64,000 nucleotides of DNA from a virus. Positions within the stretch are counted from its first letter, which is position 1; each line of letters starts with the position of its first letter. A program made the position numbers and the translations under genes. Shown here one piece after another: positions 7,841 to 17,085 of the stretch. The stretch lies in IMG/VR virus record IMGVR_UViG_3300032214_000566, positions 32,881 through 96,880 of that record; one strand, written 5' to 3'. Under the pieces are notes generated by a model. It was given only the letters and a program-made list of their open reading frames with translations. It was not told the DNA's origin and did no database searches.

Positions 7841-8296
7841 TTACTGTAAATATAAAGTCGCTCTACATTGAACTTGGTACCTTTCTTTTTTACCATCTGT
7901 ATAAATGAATACGGGTACATCGTAATTTATTACTCCATTTTGGTCAGGTCTAGTTGTTGTACCACCCTGTACCATTTTCGCCCTTACTTTAAGAGGAAAA
8001 CTTTGTCCTGGTGCCAGAGTAATAGGTAATTTAGTGTCTACCATCATATTATCACTACTTGGTACAATTTTTTTAATTGTAAGTGGTCCTTGTCCTGAAT
8101 TTTTTAAAGCTTTAAAATTAAACTCTACAGTATCTCCCCAACTTACAGTTTTTTCACCTAATTGACTTACCAATACCCCTGTTAATGGACCACCTGCTGC
8201 CGCTGGAGCACTTGCGGTTACTTCTTCTTGTTCCGCAATAACTCTTCTAACGATACGAGTTAAGTCTGACTCTGTTAATCTAACTATTCTTTTCAT
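7841..8296 (-). CDS. Hypothetical protein with basic amphipathic leader and Ig-like body
   Basis: 151 residues. The first 22 residues (MKRIVRLTESDLTRIVRRV then IAE) form an amphipathic basic helix ending in I-A-E before Gln23. An Ala/Thr/Pro linker follows, then a ~110-residue beta-rich domain (e.g. LTIKKIVPSSDNMMVDTK, LAPGQSFPLKVRA), which resembles Ig-like/DUF1573-like folds. The leader resembles short N-terminal sorting sequences cut by prohead proteases at (I/L)-x-E, so an internal head protein or other processed virion protein is possible. It is the last gene before the terminator at 7792-7821. Confidence 0.75.
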   Translation of the reverse strand: MKRIVRLTESDLTRIVRRVIAEQEEVTASAPAAAGGPLTGVLVSQLGEKTVSWGDTVEFNFKALKNSGQGPLTIKKIVPSSDNMMVDTKLPITLAPGQSFPLKVRAKMVQGGTTTRPDQNGVINYDVPVFIYTDGKKERYQVQCRATLYLQ

Positions 8297-8324
8297 ATTA
8301 ATACGTTTCTTTTTTTATTTACTA

Positions 8325-8331
8325 ATAAATA
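8325..8331 (-). promoter_or_regulatory. Candidate late-promoter element TATTTAT
   Basis: Minus-strand TATTTAT (context GGTATTTATTAG) 29 bases upstream of the ATG at 8296, in the A/T-rich gap after the resolvase gene. One of several similarly placed copies; see findings. Confidence 0.35.
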
Positions 8332-8358
8332 CCAACCAATATTGAAAAATAAAAAAAA

Positions 8359-8964
8359 TTACCAAATGTTTTGTTCTTTCATATGTCCCAAGACACAAGT
8401 ATAAGAATCAGCCATATCAAAACATTCTTTTTTAAGGGTATTATTTTTGGTGTATAACCAATTTATTTGAGGTTCTTTATCTGAAACCCTTTTCCAAATG
8501 AGTTCTTTTTTGTCGATGTCTTTTGGTAGTCCACCAAATAGAACATATTTGTCTTTATCATTTTTTTGAATTAAGTCTGGCCAAGCAAACTTTCTTGAAT
8601 TGTATGTTGAAATATATGAAGGTATAATTCCTAATATGTCATAAATTGATTTAGTAATCATTGAATTATATCTTAATAGTACTCCAACCGTCCACACATT
8701 ATTAGAATTCAATAGTGGTTCTTCTATAACCACTTTAGTGATGCCTAAATTCCTATATCCCTCCAATTTCTCTTCAAAGGCAACAACCTTTAATAATAAC
8801 TCTTCAATTTTATCTTCAGGTTTTGGTTTAATTACCGGTGAGAAGTGAGTTAATTCTAATAATTCTTTTGTTTGAATATCAAACAAACTCCACCCAATTG
8901 TTTTAGTTGAAATATCTAATCCCAACACTTTCGGTGAGTTTTTAAAATCTTGCTTTTGTGACAT
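8359..8964 (-). CDS. RuvC-like Holliday-junction resolvase (RNase H fold)
   Basis: 201-aa predicted structure-specific endonuclease. Seen acidic residues in RNase-H-fold positions: LGLDIS near residue 14, VVIEEPL near residue 79, and CFDMADSY near the C-terminus, matching the RuvC D/E/D arrangement. It would resolve branched DNA before packaging, the job of T4 endonuclease VII (gp49), which is unrelated in fold. The gene follows a large fibre gene by 6 bases and precedes the leader-bearing small gene, so it appears to be expressed with the late transcript. Confidence 0.8.
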   Translation of the reverse strand: MSQKQDFKNSPKVLGLDISTKTIGWSLFDIQTKELLELTHFSPVIKPKPEDKIEELLLKVVAFEEKLEGYRNLGITKVVIEEPLLNSNNVWTVGVLLRYNSMITKSIYDILGIIPSYISTYNSRKFAWPDLIQKNDKDKYVLFGGLPKDIDKKELIWKRVSDKEPQINWLYTKNNTLKKECFDMADSYTCVLGHMKEQNIW

Positions 8965-8970
8965 AATTAA

Positions 8971-11181
8971 TTAAAAATCCAATTTAACAGGATACTGCTG
9001 AATACCTTGTCGTTTTTCAGGTGACTGTATCTTAGATACAACCATAAGCTCTTTTTCATCGTTGTAAAGAGCAACTTCCGACACATAAGGAGCTGACCCA
9101 TCCCAAGTTGGGTTAGTAGAACTTAAAAATTGAGTTTGTCCTAAATTACACAGATAATTCATTACATAGATAGTTGCTTGTATGTCAGTTTGTATCGCAC
9201 CGTAGAAATAATATTCACCCCCAAAGTTTAGTGTCACCCCACTATTTGCCGGTGTAGGTAATGTAATATAATTATTCAAATTATATATCGAAGCATTATC
9301 ATACATATCTTTAGTGATTTGTATTGTAGTACCTGTCAAACCTGTTACAGTTAATTTACCATTTAATGTTGATGCCGATAATTGTGACATAACATCAATT
9401 TCTTTCCATAGTGTTGGATTAGGTCTTGTGGTACCACTTGATACTTTTTGAACTAATACCTTCATCTCATTCGCAGTATACCCTGTAGGTATCGTTGGGT
9501 TGCCTGACACTAAGAAAGGAAACTCACTACCAAATTTTAAAAATATATTATAGGTTGGTTGCGTAGGGTCTAAAAGACTCGGTGTTAATTTAGTATAATA
9601 ATTACAGTGTAGTGAATTAGTAAACGCGCTGTTATTGAATCTATACGTCACAAAAACGGACTCAGTATTTGCACTTAACAAACCTTCGTCTTCACCCATA
9701 ACTCCGTCACACGCATTCGGTATGATTGTACCAACTTTAGGTGCCGGTAAGGTCCATGAACGATTAGATTTATAATTCAATGCCGCAATTATTTCGTCAT
9801 CATCAAATATCACCATTTTATAATCAGGGAAAACTTTACCAACTCTACTAGGGTACCCATTACCGTTAACGTGAGTATCCCATAAATTATAATATCTTAA
9901 TCCAGGATTATTAAATTTAACATCCTTTTTAGACTGTATATAATAAGGTTGGAATAAATCAACCTGTGTAAATCCACTTGGGTCTGTGTAAAAATCTTCA
10001 CCAATAGTTGCATTAGTGTTCTTGTGCCACATCAACCAAGGAATACTTAATTTAAAGTTTCTTGCCTGTCCGGTCGCACCAGGATCAGCAGAATCATATT
10101 CTTGTTGTGCAAATTTTTCTCCATAGAAATTATCAATTGCTTGGTTAGTATAATGAATAATTGCTATAGATTTTTGGTCACTCGGACTTAATACTATATT
10201 TTGGTCCATTGAATTAGTAAAATAAACCGATCCCGTATCAACTTGACCATCATTGGATTTATACCCAAAATATTCTTTTGAACCTGTATATCCTGTTGAT
10301 TTATAATAATTATAATCTAAAACTTGGTTCGAGAAGACACCCGCCGGAGACTCAGTCCAAGGAATATTCATATTCCATACTTTAACATCCGATTGGGAGA
10401 CATCACAATTTGTTTCATAATTAAATACGTTTGTTGCCCAATACAATTGTGGTGTTACCGAATCATACAATGCGGTCATACCCGAAGGGTAGAATAAAAT
10501 ATTGGAATAACCTGAATACCCCATAGACTGGAAGTTAGGTAATTGTCTATCGACTTGTATCGTCACTGTAGATGCGGTTGATGTGTTACCCGTGATACCA
10601 ACAACGACATAAGTGAACATAGGAGCATTACCACTTAAAGGAGTGATTGAATTTGTTGTGAACAGAGTCAATATCATTCCAGGTGTTACGGTTCCAGAAA
10701 CAGAAGGGTTAATTGAATTACTACTAATCACAAATGTAGTACCTGAGCTTAATCCACTATTCGCGACATTAAAATTAGGATTAATAGTGTATGATGACGA
10801 GGTATACGCACTAAAATTAAATGTGTTTGCGGTTGACCCCGTAAAAAATCCTCTTGGTGCTGCAGAATTAAAGATATTATCAACAAAAGACGCATCATAA
10901 GGAATACCATAAGTAGTTCCTGAAGTTGAGTCTAAGAATAATGGGTATTTAACATGGTGTCTATTTTTTTCAGGTACCGGTGTTAAATTCTGAGCATTGT
11001 ATTGTGGTGACAACACGTTTAATTGTGATGGAACCATATTGTTAACACAACCATAACAAACTTCACTATCACCTATCTGAAAATATGCGATATTGAATTT
11101 TCCTTGCGACATTTTTTTTCTTGCCGCATCCGTAAGTATTGTACTTATTAATGGTCCTGTTGTTTTATTTATGTATGACAT
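8971..11181 (-). CDS. Large tail fibre / receptor-region protein
   Basis: 736 residues. The N-terminus (MSYINKTTGPLISTILTDAA) and the segment FNIAYFQIGDSEV resemble the particle-attachment region of phage tail fibres. The C-terminus (residues ~690-736, containing SEVALYNDEKELMVVSKI and ending QQYPVKLDF) resembles a common terminal segment of tail fibre proteins. The middle is Ser/Thr/Gly/Asn-rich and beta-like. No catalytic motif is seen. It is the last structural gene of the fibre cluster, downstream of the SprB-like and Cys-module fibres. Assignment is by composition and context. Confidence 0.65.
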   Translation of the reverse strand: MSYINKTTGPLISTILTDAARKKMSQGKFNIAYFQIGDSEVCYGCVNNMVPSQLNVLSPQYNAQNLTPVPEKNRHHVKYPLFLDSTSGTTYGIPYDASFVDNIFNSAAPRGFFTGSTANTFNFSAYTSSSYTINPNFNVANSGLSSGTTFVISSNSINPSVSGTVTPGMILTLFTTNSITPLSGNAPMFTYVVVGITGNTSTASTVTIQVDRQLPNFQSMGYSGYSNILFYPSGMTALYDSVTPQLYWATNVFNYETNCDVSQSDVKVWNMNIPWTESPAGVFSNQVLDYNYYKSTGYTGSKEYFGYKSNDGQVDTGSVYFTNSMDQNIVLSPSDQKSIAIIHYTNQAIDNFYGEKFAQQEYDSADPGATGQARNFKLSIPWLMWHKNTNATIGEDFYTDPSGFTQVDLFQPYYIQSKKDVKFNNPGLRYYNLWDTHVNGNGYPSRVGKVFPDYKMVIFDDDEIIAALNYKSNRSWTLPAPKVGTIIPNACDGVMGEDEGLLSANTESVFVTYRFNNSAFTNSLHCNYYTKLTPSLLDPTQPTYNIFLKFGSEFPFLVSGNPTIPTGYTANEMKVLVQKVSSGTTRPNPTLWKEIDVMSQLSASTLNGKLTVTGLTGTTIQITKDMYDNASIYNLNNYITLPTPANSGVTLNFGGEYYFYGAIQTDIQATIYVMNYLCNLGQTQFLSSTNPTWDGSAPYVSEVALYNDEKELMVVSKIQSPEKRQGIQQYPVKLDF

Positions 11182-11186
11182 AATAT

Positions 11187-11193
11187 ATAAATA
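11187..11193 (-). promoter_or_regulatory. TATTTAT element adjoining the 736-aa fibre start
   Basis: Minus-strand TATTTAT only 6 bases before the ATG at 11181. This is too close for an ordinary -10 element unless the mRNA is leaderless, so it may instead be part of an A/T-rich translation-start context. Confidence 0.2.
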
Positions 11194-11209
11194 TCATTTT
11201 ATTGGTTTA

Positions 11210-12835
11210 TTATCCCGTTGATTGAGTTGATGATGTCGGAGCTAAAATACCCGTCTTAGTTATACTAAATGTTATTGGCGTTACATTCACATTTAACGTC
11301 TCACAAATAGTCTGATTACTCAATGTTACATTAGTAATCGAAATAGTATTATTTATCGTACCTGTTGGTGCACAACTTGTGGATCCATTAGCCACGACTA
11401 CAGTCGAAACAACAGTCCCTTTAACCGTACCGACACCAATAATTTTAGCACTATATGTTCTTGTTATCGCACTTGTAACATAATTAGAATAATTCAATGT
11501 TGCACTACATGCGGTTGTTGTTGACGCAGATGTTGTGGATAAAGTAGTACCACTAATATATGTACCCCCTCCTGTTGTTCCCGTAGAAGACGTATTAGTT
11601 GTTGTTGCTTGGACACTTCCATTACCTCTCACAACGTTAGTTATATGTGTGATATCAAACGTCAAAGTTTTTCCAACAGGTAAAGATGGGGTTACCGATA
11701 CCTCCCACACAAAAGATTTACTTAATGTGGTATTACTATTGGTAATTACGGTACCATTAGCCGGAACTAAATTTAAATTAATACTATAATTACTAACATT
11801 TGTGAGTGATTGTAAATTCACGACATTCGCAGACACATTCCCAATAATATCTTGTACATATACGGTATATAACCCTGAAGGTAAATTTGTAAAAGTGTTC
11901 GATATTTGATAAGATGCTGAGTTATTATTTAATGCGTATTCATATGGAGGTGTACCTCCAATTACGTTAGTAACCTGTATTGTACCATTTTGTGCAACAT
12001 CACAACTAGGAACATTACTAGTTATTATTGCAGATATCGAATCTTGACAATCACCTAAACTTAAAGTTACAGGTTGGTTTGAACCGGCGACTGTCCACGC
12101 ACCAATAGGTGGGCTAACAGCCGATTGTAGAACAGGAGTACCTTGGAAATTTGGGCCCCAGTTAGTTATATTCCACATAGTTGTTCCCGTATTGAAATAT
12201 ATTGTTCTACTCGGACTTGACCCCGTCCAAGACGGATACCCATTAAAAGTCGAAGCAGAATAAAACTGATATTGCCATTGGGTGTTGTTAAAGAATGTGG
12301 TTAAACACATACCTGAAACATTTAATAATTCAGGAACCGTAGGTATACACTCTATACATGTGTCGAATGGTCCTGTTACCGTAGTTGCAGTATAATTGTA
12401 ATATGTTTGTGCCGTATATAATAACACACCGTTACTTATCCAACATCCACTTTGTAAATTTAAAGAGTATATTGTATTGGCAGAAAATTGATTCTCCATA
12501 TCCGCCAAATAATACAAGAACGAACCTGGCGACGTACAACTTTCAAACTCCTCGAGATAGAAAGTAACGTTTCCAACTGTACACGTTGTTGTTCCGGTAA
12601 AATCACCATAATAATCAACCACTGTTGCGGTATAATCACCAACTTGTAGATTAGTTAAATTTTGACTATTAGATCCATTACTCCAAGATATTGAATATGG
12701 TGGAGTTCCTCCTGTTATTACTAAACTTATTCCACCGTCGTTTGTAAATGGTGTGTAAGCATCAATTACCGAACACTCAACTCCCATCGGGAATAGAGTT
12801 ATAATTTCACATGTATTACCACTGTATGCTGGCAT
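11210..12835 (-). CDS. Fibre/adhesin with SprB-like repeats and Cys modules
   Basis: 541 residues. Seen in order: a SprB-like repeat at ~22-76 (GGTPPYSISWSNG, VGDYTATVVD), a Cys module at ~100-163 ending CIEC, an NGYPSWTG...IYFN...W module at ~190-225, and a second SprB-like repeat at ~278-345 (GGTPPYEYALNNN, SGLYTVYVQD). The C-terminal third (~345-541) is Thr/Ser/Asn-rich and beta-like. The Cys module and NGYPxWTG module also occur in the 538-aa protein encoded just upstream. SprB repeats are known from gliding adhesins of Flavobacterium. Predicted to be extracellular on the virion and to contact the host surface. Confidence 0.7.
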   Translation of the reverse strand: MPAYSGNTCEIITLFPMGVECSVIDAYTPFTNDGGISLVITGGTPPYSISWSNGSNSQNLTNLQVGDYTATVVDYYGDFTGTTTCTVGNVTFYLEEFESCTSPGSFLYYLADMENQFSANTIYSLNLQSGCWISNGVLLYTAQTYYNYTATTVTGPFDTCIECIPTVPELLNVSGMCLTTFFNNTQWQYQFYSASTFNGYPSWTGSSPSRTIYFNTGTTMWNITNWGPNFQGTPVLQSAVSPPIGAWTVAGSNQPVTLSLGDCQDSISAIITSNVPSCDVAQNGTIQVTNVIGGTPPYEYALNNNSASYQISNTFTNLPSGLYTVYVQDIIGNVSANVVNLQSLTNVSNYSINLNLVPANGTVITNSNTTLSKSFVWEVSVTPSLPVGKTLTFDITHITNVVRGNGSVQATTTNTSSTGTTGGGTYISGTTLSTTSASTTTACSATLNYSNYVTSAITRTYSAKIIGVGTVKGTVVSTVVVANGSTSCAPTGTINNTISITNVTLSNQTICETLNVNVTPITFSITKTGILAPTSSTQSTG

Positions 12836-12847
12836 TCTTATTAATTT

Positions 12848-13066
12848 TTAGTATACTTGGCAAAAAGTGCAACCACTTGAGCCATATAATTTTATTGCGT
12901 ATTGTGTGGCAACCTCATACACCGTTGGTAACACAAAACTGTGTGGTAATGTGTTAATCGTATCAATGTATTGACAAGACGCACTATCGTCACAACTGTC
13001 ACATATCCATAGATTTAGTGGTGTTGTTGCTCCGGTTATTGATTGTATTGTTACTTGTGTACTCAT
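12848..13066 (-). CDS. Small Cys-containing fibre module protein
   Basis: 72 residues, essentially a single module: a beta strand (TIQSITG), then WICDSCDDSASC, a hydrophobic middle, and a closing SSGCTFCQVY. The same plan (ICD...C...D/S-x-x-C-x-F-x-Q) is seen in the 92-aa protein at 22961-23239 and in the first ~70 residues of the 412-aa protein at 18954-20192. It lies 4 bases after the 538-aa fibre gene. A cap, adaptor or decoration on the fibres is inferred; there is no enzymatic motif. Confidence 0.65.
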   Translation of the reverse strand: MSTQVTIQSITGATTPLNLWICDSCDDSASCQYIDTINTLPHSFVLPTVYEVATQYAIKLYGSSGCTFCQVY

Positions 13067-13070
13067 ATTT

Positions 13071-14687
13071 TTAACAGTTGCCGTTTACTCTACATAAAAG
13101 TGTTATTTCACCACTCGTATCAACTTTATATACATAACCACCGTACTTGATATAATCCTCAACTATTGGTTTTGTAAGTGATGAATCTTGGTAAATAAAG
13201 ACACCATCAACTAAAGATGTACTACTAACTGAAGTGTAGAATGTTAAATCAACCCCACCGTCTGTTAATTGACAAACAGGACAGGAAACACTAAAACCAC
13301 CTTGACCATTCCAAACATTATATGATGGTGTAGGTGTTGGGGTCGGTGTTAAGCAATTTAAACAAGTACCATATGTTGTTGCGGTAGTTGCGGTAAATAT
13401 TGGTTGGTTAGACCATCTATATTCAGGAGATGGGTAATAATTCACAAAACTACCGATATATGTATAACATCCAATAGTTTGGTCTTTTATCACATCACCC
13501 ACAACAATATTACGTGGTGGGTATTCATCTTGAATTATCATCAAATTAGAATCACAAGCAGTAAATACAAATTGAGTATTAGGAGAATAAAATACTGTTG
13601 GTGTTGGTGTTGGACTTGTGGTTGGTGTTGGTGTTGGACTTGAAGTAGGTGAAGGTGTTGGTGTTGGTGTAATACAAACATTACATCCTGAATACACCTG
13701 AACAACTGAATTTAAATATCCACTAGCACTTCCTGTACTCTCACTTATATATGTCACACATTTTGGTAAATTATCTATCACCGCTTGGAATGTTGTTCCT
13801 GTATTTAAAGGAGTGGTTCCACTTATTATTGGTCCTCCAACATAGTAAAAACTTCCATCATTACAATCCTGTAAAACTTTAATTGTTGGGCAATTAAAAT
13901 TACCACTTTCAATCACAAACGTCACGGTCTCACCAGTAATTGAGTACCCATAAGCAGGTGTCGGTGTAGGGGTAGGACTTGGGGTTGGTGTTGGTGTAGT
14001 ATAGGCACTAAAGGTAATCGTTGCGGTAAATACGCAAGGGGTTGGAGTTGGTGATGGGGTAGGAGTCGGAGTTGGTGTTGAAGTTGGTGTAGGGGTAGGG
14101 GTTGGAGTATCAAAATTACAATCCAAAATAACATCGAAATCCAAACTACTACATGGATCAGGTGTCGGGGATGGTGTTATACAACTACCCGTATATTGTA
14201 TGGTTTCACTTAAATCGGGACAATATGAACTAGTTGGTTCTGAACCGAAAAAATAACAAGTTCCTGTCAATGAACTACTTAAACACCATTTAATATTATT
14301 ATAGAATATGTATCCACTAGTTGTTCCTGTCCAATATGGGTATCCATTATGTTCTCCAGCAACCACATAGTTACCACTATACCCACTGTAAGCATCATTA
14401 TTAATATCAACACAAATTTGATTACTACATGACGATCCGGTAAATGACAAACAAGTACTCGTATTACAATCTGCCTGTAACGTATAAACCCCACTAAGTG
14501 AAATAAATTGTATTGGTGTAAATCCTGTGGTATAAGCGGAAACTATTTCATAACATCCGTCAGGAACAACTGAGTCACCTGAGAATGAGAATACAGACCC
14601 AACCGATGAGGTGTATGCCCAACTAGCACCTGTATAGGTATATTGGTAAGCGGGGTAATTACAACCTTCAAATAATATATTTGCCAT
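13071..14687 (-). CDS. Modular fibre with Thr-Pro linkers and repeated Cys modules
   Basis: 538 residues. Three copies of a Cys-containing module lie at ~9-79, ~266-338 and ~378-445; the later two end CNVC and CLNC. An NGYPYWTG module is at ~114-135. Thr-Pro linkers such as [14 protein letters not shown] lie at ~194-217, ~231-245, ~340-365 and ~447-455. The end domain (~455-538) contains DSSLTKPIVEDYIKYGG and VDTSGEI. The linkers look like mucin-type spacers separating globular domains. The gene follows directly after the glycosyltransferase genes, so the Thr/Pro tracts are candidate glycan acceptors (inference). Confidence 0.7.
   Translation of the reverse strand: MANILFEGCNYPAYQYTYTGASWAYTSSVGSVFSFSGDSVVPDGCYEIVSAYTTGFTPIQFISLSGVYTLQADCNTSTCLSFTGSSCSNQICVDINNDAYSGYSGNYVVAGEHNGYPYWTGTTSGYIFYNNIKWCLSSSLTGTCYFFGSEPTSSYCPDLSETIQYTGSCITPSPTPDPCSSLDFDVILDCNFDTPTPTPTPTSTPTPTPTPSPTPTPCVFTATITFSAYTTPTPTPSPTPTPTPAYGYSITGETVTFVIESGNFNCPTIKVLQDCNDGSFYYVGGPIISGTTPLNTGTTFQAVIDNLPKCVTYISESTGSASGYLNSVVQVYSGCNVCITPTPTPSPTSSPTPTPTTSPTPTPTVFYSPNTQFVFTACDSNLMIIQDEYPPRNIVVGDVIKDQTIGCYTYIGSFVNYYPSPEYRWSNQPIFTATTATTYGTCLNCLTPTPTPTPSYNVWNGQGGFSVSCPVCQLTDGGVDLTFYTSVSSTSLVDGVFIYQDSSLTKPIVEDYIKYGGYVYKVDTSGEITLLCRVNGNC
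13353..14117 (-). repeat. Thr-Pro-encoding low-complexity tracts
   Basis: Several separate tracts of (GGTGTN)n-type DNA on the plus strand encode Thr-Pro dipeptides within the 538-aa fibre, separated by globular modules. The repeats are imperfect, so length variation by slippage or recombination with the similar tracts at 19665-19973 and 23529-23635 is plausible. Confidence 0.75.
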
Positions 14688-14706
14688 GTAGGATTAACTT
14701 TATTAT

Positions 14707-14713
14707 ATAAATA
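14707..14713 (-). promoter_or_regulatory. Candidate late-promoter element TATTTAT
   Basis: Minus-strand TATTTAT (context TTATTTATATAATA) 20 bases upstream of the ATG at 14687, in the 55-base gap between the last glycosyltransferase gene and the 538-aa fibre gene. Confidence 0.4.
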
Positions 14714-14742
14714 ATCAATTATTCATTTTATTAAATAATTTA

Positions 14743-15540
14743 TCATAAGAATAACTCAATATATTCTCTCCACTCACACTTTATTAAATTATATAACTCA
14801 GGTTGTTTAGTATATGTAAAATCAAACATCTTTTCATCGCTACCAACATAACCATTTGAAATGGCGTCAAGTGTTACATTTTTGAATGTTTCACATACTT
14901 CTATGACCCTATGTTTTGGTACGAATAATGACCCTCCTTGTATGAATCTTGTTTGTGACAATGCGTGGAATTCCGCATCCTCGAATCTTACGTAATCGTG
15001 ATGAGAGAAAAACGTAACTTTATCATTGTCTAACGAATTAATCTTATCTAAATTTGGCCATTTTACATTTTTTTTAGGGTGGTCATCTCTAATCACACCT
15101 GCATCCGCCCAAACATATAAATCAGCATCAAATAACCCCTTTTTAAATGAATCCAAAATATAAAATAACTTACTAAACATCACAACATTATATAATGGTT
15201 TAATCATTTCTGGTACGTCAAAATGTATTTTCTTTTTAAATTCATCACTAGACATTAATTTATCCAATGGTTCAAAAAATGTTTTATACCCCTCTATTTC
15301 TTCTAATGGTTGTACAATCATAATCGTCTTTTCTAAATTGGGGTCAACCTCTTTTCTGAATTCTAAAATTTGTTCTTTAAATTTTTCTTCTGTATAGATT
15401 ATTAGATTAGTATCTAAAAATAGAATACTCCTCATCCACCAAATATATGTGTGGTATGACATCGTGTAATTGTCCCATTTATCTCTACCTATATCAAATA
15501 GTGCTGTTACTATTGCTGTTTTTTTTATATCCATTCCCAA
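14743..15540 (-). CDS. HtrL/YibB/WlaTC-like glycosyltransferase-family protein
   Basis: 265 residues. The opening IVTALFDIGRDKWDNY and LIIYTEEKF, the central NVVMFSKLFYILDSFKKG with YVWADAGVIRDD, and a later FIQGGSLFVP follow the pattern of the HtrL/YibB family, predicted sugar transferases found in LPS/capsule loci. The WADAG segment holds the likely metal/nucleotide-sugar acidic residue. The gene overlaps the preceding glycosyltransferase gene by 16 bases. It is the last of the five-gene island. Substrate unknown. Confidence 0.75.
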   Translation of the reverse strand: MGMDIKKTAIVTALFDIGRDKWDNYTMSYHTYIWWMRSILFLDTNLIIYTEEKFKEQILEFRKEVDPNLEKTIMIVQPLEEIEGYKTFFEPLDKLMSSDEFKKKIHFDVPEMIKPLYNVVMFSKLFYILDSFKKGLFDADLYVWADAGVIRDDHPKKNVKWPNLDKINSLDNDKVTFFSHHDYVRFEDAEFHALSQTRFIQGGSLFVPKHRVIEVCETFKNVTLDAISNGYVGSDEKMFDFTYTKQPELYNLIKCEWREYIELFL

Positions 15541-16271
15541 TTTATTTTCATATGTTTATGTTGTATATCCACTTGATTAACGTCGAATAAATCTGAAGTA
15601 TTATCAGATTTAATTAACGTATTAAGTTTAAATCCGTACTTATTTAACATTGTCGGCACAAAACCCTCAGAGTAACCATGTAACCCTTGTTCGTGTATCT
15701 CTAATAGTTTTTTCATCGCTTTATTTGAAAATCTATTAGTTGGGAAAAATGAACCGAATTTTTCATTTACATCTTCAGGTAATAAATCCCCATCACCAGG
15801 AAATCTTTCAAACCACATATGTTGTGATGTTGTTCTATTATCCAATTTTGGTATATTTTCTTGGGAAATAACATTTTCATTTTTAAAAATAAAGTACCCT
15901 AAGAAATCCGAGTCGTCCTTATCGGTACCTTCAAAAAATAAATTCCAATCTTTCATTTTCACATCATCATCAAAAAACCAATAGTAATCGTAATTTGGGT
16001 GGTCAATATAAAAATTTAACATCCTAAGGTGAGCATAAAACCATATAATATTTCTATTCCCGTAAGAGTTCCAATAATGTTTTTTACTAACATCACCATA
16101 AAATTTTAATCTATCTCTTAATTCTTTTTCGGTATATGTAAAACCAAGATTAAATGTCGAATCTTTACTGATATCCGAAATCCAAGTTATTTCTTTTGGG
16201 AAGTTTCTCCAATGGTTTGCATACGCAGGGTACACATCAGGTGTTGTACAAACACAATAAACACTATTCAT
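15525..16271 (-). CDS. GT-A-type glycosyltransferase
   Basis: 248 residues. The segment YYWFFDDDVKMKDW near residue 95 carries a DxD motif flanked by hydrophobic strands, the usual nucleotide-sugar/metal site of GT-A enzymes. Later residues (GSFFPTNRFSNKAM and HGYSEGFVPTML) resemble the acceptor half of such enzymes. No signal peptide, so cytoplasmic during infection. It overlaps both neighbours (8 and 16 bases), indicating translational coupling in the island. The exact family was not recognised. Confidence 0.7.
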   Translation of the reverse strand: MNSVYCVCTTPDVYPAYANHWRNFPKEITWISDISKDSTFNLGFTYTEKELRDRLKFYGDVSKKHYWNSYGNRNIIWFYAHLRMLNFYIDHPNYDYYWFFDDDVKMKDWNLFFEGTDKDDSDFLGYFIFKNENVISQENIPKLDNRTTSQHMWFERFPGDGDLLPEDVNEKFGSFFPTNRFSNKAMKKLLEIHEQGLHGYSEGFVPTMLNKYGFKLNTLIKSDNTSDLFDVNQVDIQHKHMKINWEWI

Positions 16272-17082
16272 ATTCTTTTGTTATAATTTCATTCCATTCA
16301 GGGATTCTATTGAATTGGTGAACAATATCATAAACTTCTCCCTTATGATTGTAAAGTTTATTATCTTTAAGATAGGGTATACCCCCGTATCTATTTGTTA
16401 ATGTATTTTTAAATCCCCATGATTCAAAAAATTGTGTCGGTCCCCCAACTGCACAATGTAATGTCCAACCCTCATCAAAAGAGAAAATTTTCAATCTATC
16501 AATCTCATTTTTTGCAATCATTATTATCAAAGCAGCTTGGTCTTTTATGTTGTGGGAGTTATTACTATTCTCACACATATCATTTAATTTAGTATACACC
16601 TTTATTAAAGATTCTTTTCTACCACCAATAACTCCTGAACATATAATGTCATGAGTTCTACAAATTTCTAAATCTTCAGGAAAAACTTTAGCAATTACAT
16701 CACCATTCCATGGTTCTTCATTTATTCTTAATCCTTCAGACCCGACAAATACATCATACTCATCTTCCATTTTAATAAACGGGTCCGATTGGAACGCAAC
16801 ATCAAATACGTCAGTTACCATAAATAAATCGTAATCTGATTCTGTAATAAAATCTAATGTGTGTTTAAGTCTTTTGTTATTAATATACCACGTATCTTCA
16901 ACCGTTACCGGAATTGGTATTATACCCAATTCGTGACATATTTGTATTTCATCGTCATTAGTATTGGCACAAAGTAAAACAACGTCCCCATTAGTGTGTT
17001 TTTTAAAACTATGTGACCACACTTTAATTTTATTTATATTCTTACTTATATTGTTAGATAACCCAACTAAAACTTTTTTCAT
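16264..17082 (-). CDS. GT-A-type glycosyltransferase
   Basis: 272 residues. Seen: VLVGLSNNISKNI start, a Rossmann-like first half (GDVVLLCANTNDDEIQ), the acidic motif MVTDVFDVAFQSDP near residue 95 (DxxD in the position of the DxD site), a CSGVIGGRKES segment, and VHQFNRIPEWNEII near the end, where the His is typical of the metal-binding C-terminal motif of GT-A folds. It lies 3 bases from the next upstream island gene. Donor and acceptor are unknown. Confidence 0.72.
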   Translation of the reverse strand: MKKVLVGLSNNISKNINKIKVWSHSFKKHTNGDVVLLCANTNDDEIQICHELGIIPIPVTVEDTWYINNKRLKHTLDFITESDYDLFMVTDVFDVAFQSDPFIKMEDEYDVFVGSEGLRINEEPWNGDVIAKVFPEDLEICRTHDIICSGVIGGRKESLIKVYTKLNDMCENSNNSHNIKDQAALIIMIAKNEIDRLKIFSFDEGWTLHCAVGGPTQFFESWGFKNTLTNRYGGIPYLKDNKLYNHKGEVYDIVHQFNRIPEWNEIITKEYE

Positions 17083-17085
17083 ATT

